Shown: one piece after another, positions 62,337-64,000 of the stretch
Numbering within the stretch: position 1 is the stretch's first letter
Layout: every line of letters begins with the position of its first letter
Assembly: GCF_900177685.1 (NCBI RefSeq)
Contig: NZ_FXAY01000001.1
Coordinates: 558,001-622,000, forward strand
Direction: 5' to 3'
From: Agreia pratensis
GTDB taxonomy: Bacteria; Actinomycetota; Actinomycetes; Actinomycetales; Microbacteriaceae
Length of the DNA stretch: 64,000 nt
Notes under the pieces: generated by a model
Seen by the model: only the letters and a program-made list of their open reading frames with translations
Database searches by the model: none
Told to the model about the DNA's origin: nothing
Position numbers and translations under genes: made by a program

Positions 62337-64000
62337 GGCGCGCTCAGCTTCTCGCCGGAGAGCACGCCCTCGGCCCAACGCGACAGGGCGGATCGGTCGA
62401 TCTTCGAGTTGTGTCGGATGTCGGTGGGCAGCGCGGGAACCACCAGCACCGCCGCGATGTCGAGCCCTGCCGCGTGGCGCACAGCAGCACCCAGGTCGGA
62501 GTCGGCGAGTGCGGCACGATGCGCGGGCGGGTCGGTCTCGAGCACCACCACGAGCTGCTGTGTTCCCCGAGGGCCGATGCCCGCGAGCGCGACCCTCCCG
62601 ACACCCAGCACCGACTCGATCTTCTGCTCCGGTCCGACGGGGGTGACGACTCCCCCGGCCGTGACGACGACATGCGGAAGTCGGCCCTCGACCCAGAGGC
62701 GGCCCTGAGCGTCGAGGTGCCCGACATCTCCGGTGCGGTGCCAGCGTTCGGTCGGCGTTCCGTCGGAATCTGCCCACACGGAGTCGGCGTCGGCAATGCG
62801 GTTCGTGGCCCAGAGCCGGTCGTATGACTGCTTCAAGTGGGGAGCGGAGAGCACGATCTCACCGGTGACGCCGGTCCGATCGCTCGGTTCGGCAGTCGGC
62901 TGGCCGTGCTCATCGAGCCCCGCTATGCGCACGCGCACCGATCCGGCCGGCGCTCCCACGCACACGCCGCCGGCGTGCTCGCCTGCGGGCAACGCAGCAG
63001 CATCCTGGGCTGCGGCGCGAATGCCCTCGAGCGTGACGTCGGTCATGAGCAGACCCTCGGTCATGCCGTAAGGGGTGTGCGGAGTGGCGTTCGGCATCAG
63101 CCGACCCGCCGCGGCGAGAAGAGTCTCGGGCACGGGAGCGCCGGCCGAGAGAAAAGTCTTCACGCCCGCGAGCGCCGCGGTGTCGGCGGCGCCGAGGGCA
63201 TCCGCTGTGGCGACCACGTTCGCGAGGGCGGCCGGCGAGAGGAACACGACCGTCGCATCCACCGCCGCCGCGGCCTCGGCCGTGGCCTTCGCGGTGAGGG
63301 TGCGCGGCGAGGTGACGTTCATGTCGGGGGTCACCGACCGCGCGCCGAGGGCGGGGCCGAGCAGCGCGAAAGGGGCGAATCCGGCGACGAGGCCCGTGCC
63401 GACCCCGATGTCGTATTGCGACGAGAGCGCGTCGCGAACAGCCTCGAGCTGGGCGTGCGTGTAGATGACGCCCTTGGCCGGTCCGGTCGATCCCGAGGTG
63501 AAGAGAACGGCGGCGACAGCGGATGCCGCGGGCGGCTCGGGCAGCGACTCGTCGGCGCCCAGCCGCGCGAGTTCGGGCAGGGAGTGCCGTACGCCGAGCG
63601 CGAGGGCGGTGGCACGCGGAAGGGTGGTGGTCGAGATCTTCTGTCCGGGCCACGAGAAAGCGCGGGCGACCGAGAGGCCAGGGAGGGCGCCGATCACATG
63701 GTCGGGGCGCGCGCCGCGCACGGCGCGGGTCAGACCGGGCAGTCCGAGGCCGGCATCGGCGACGACGACGATTGCGCCGATGCGCAGGCACGCGTAGAGC
63801 ACCGCGGTGAGGTCGGCGCTCGGCGGAACGAGAAGGGAGACGCGGTCGCCGGGCTTCACCCCGGCGCGCACGAGGCCCGCGGCGAGCTGGCGCACACGGG
63901 TGGAGAGGAGCTTCCATGAGACGTCTCGCCGCGGCTTCATGTCGACCAGCGCGATGTCGGTGCTGTCGCGCCGCTCGTCGAGCACGCTCCACAGCGGACC
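62333..64000 (-). CDS. AMP-dependent ligase, OleC-like, 5'-truncated at window edge
   Basis: At least 555 residues of an acyl-adenylate-forming enzyme. The AMP-binding core is VLFTSGSTGPAKGVIYTH, followed by TPYGMTEG, WHRTGDVGHLD and the C-terminal RHNSKIDRSALS lysine segment. The frame runs open past 63985 to the window end, reading GPLWSVLDERR, a normal ligase opening, so the start lies outside. OleC makes beta-lactones from 2-alkyl-3-hydroxy acids; in actinobacteria it is often fused behind an OleB hydrolase, which could explain the continuing frame. A fatty-acyl-CoA ligase is the alternative. Confidence 0.82.
   Translation of the reverse strand, partial: GPLWSVLDERRDSTDIALVDMKPRRDVSWKLLSTRVRQLAAGLVRAGVKPGDRVSLLVPPSADLTAVLYACLRIGAIVVVADAGLGLPGLTRAVRGARPDHVIGALPGLSVARAFSWPGQKISTTTLPRATALALGVRHSLPELARLGADESLPEPPAASAVAAVLFTSGSTGPAKGVIYTHAQLEAVRDALSSQYDIGVGTGLVAGFAPFALLGPALGARSVTPDMNVTSPRTLTAKATAEAAAAVDATVVFLSPAALANVVATADALGAADTAALAGVKTFLSAGAPVPETLLAAAGRLMPNATPHTPYGMTEGLLMTDVTLEGIRAAAQDAAALPAGEHAGGVCVGAPAGSVRVRIAGLDEHGQPTAEPSDRTGVTGEIVLSAPHLKQSYDRLWATNRIADADSVWADSDGTPTERWHRTGDVGHLDAQGRLWVEGRLPHVVVTAGGVVTPVGPEQKIESVLGVGRVALAGIGPRGTQQLVVVLETDPPAHRAALADSDLGAAVRHAAGLDIAAVLVVPALPTDIRHNSKIDRSALSRWAEGVLSGEKLSAP

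Overview
The window is about 65% GC and densely coded, with many GTG/TTG starts, 4-bp ATGA/GTGA gene overlaps and several apparently leaderless promoters. A short actinobacterial-type xylose isomerase, ROK and LacI sugar regulators and mms-type sugar transporters point to a high-GC actinobacterium, most likely of the family Microbacteriaceae (inference from content and style, not a database result). No rRNA, tRNA, CRISPR array, transposase or phage gene was seen.

Layout. 1-4.9 kb: a membrane protein, a HerA-like ATPase, a MenC/N-acylamino-acid racemase-type enolase and a saccharopine-dehydrogenase-like protein. 4.9-11.1 kb: an arabino-oligosaccharide module (GH51 arabinofuranosidase, two permeases, a binding lipoprotein and a LacI regulator with matching palindromic operators). 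11.3-14.6 kb: PAP2 phosphatase, Bcr/CflA-type exporter, glycerate kinase. 14.7-29.7 kb: a pentose island with two tandem ROK regulators, the mmsB-mmsA-chvE transporter, xylA-xylB, the araB-araD-araA operon and a LacI regulator. One palindrome, TGTGACCGTTCACA, occurs both before araB and between chvE and xylA. 29.7-33.6 kb: membrane proteins and an 851-residue LuxR/MalT-type ATPase regulator.

33.7-56.3 kb reads as a sulfur or amino-acid salvage island: an ArsR-SRPBCC protein, a MetY sulfhydrylase coupled to a MalY/PatB C-S lyase-type enzyme, three NtaA/SnaA/DszA-family flavin monooxygenases with a DUF1684 protein and an amino-acid oxidase, a Nudix hydrolase, a quinone-oxidoreductase-like protein, an aminotransferase, acetyltransferases, a polar amino-acid ABC transporter, an FAD/NAD(P)-binding protein and MetNIQ. 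The most unusual gene is here: an N-acetyltransferase fused in frame to an ABC permease through a linker encoded by an intergenic palindromic repeat. By analogy with the Bacillus subtilis yxe and ytm operons I infer uptake, N-acetylation and oxidative C-S cleavage of S-substituted cysteines; no deacetylase is visible in the window.

56.4-64 kb: an M1 metallopeptidase with a sorting-signal-like N-terminus, a small membrane protein, a class-C beta-lactamase-like hydrolase, a histidine phosphatase, and an overlapping reductase/AMP-ligase pair resembling OleD and OleC of long-chain olefin synthesis, the ligase running off the right edge. Several intergenic palindromic repeat families are scattered through the window, some of them supplying stop codons to flanking genes.
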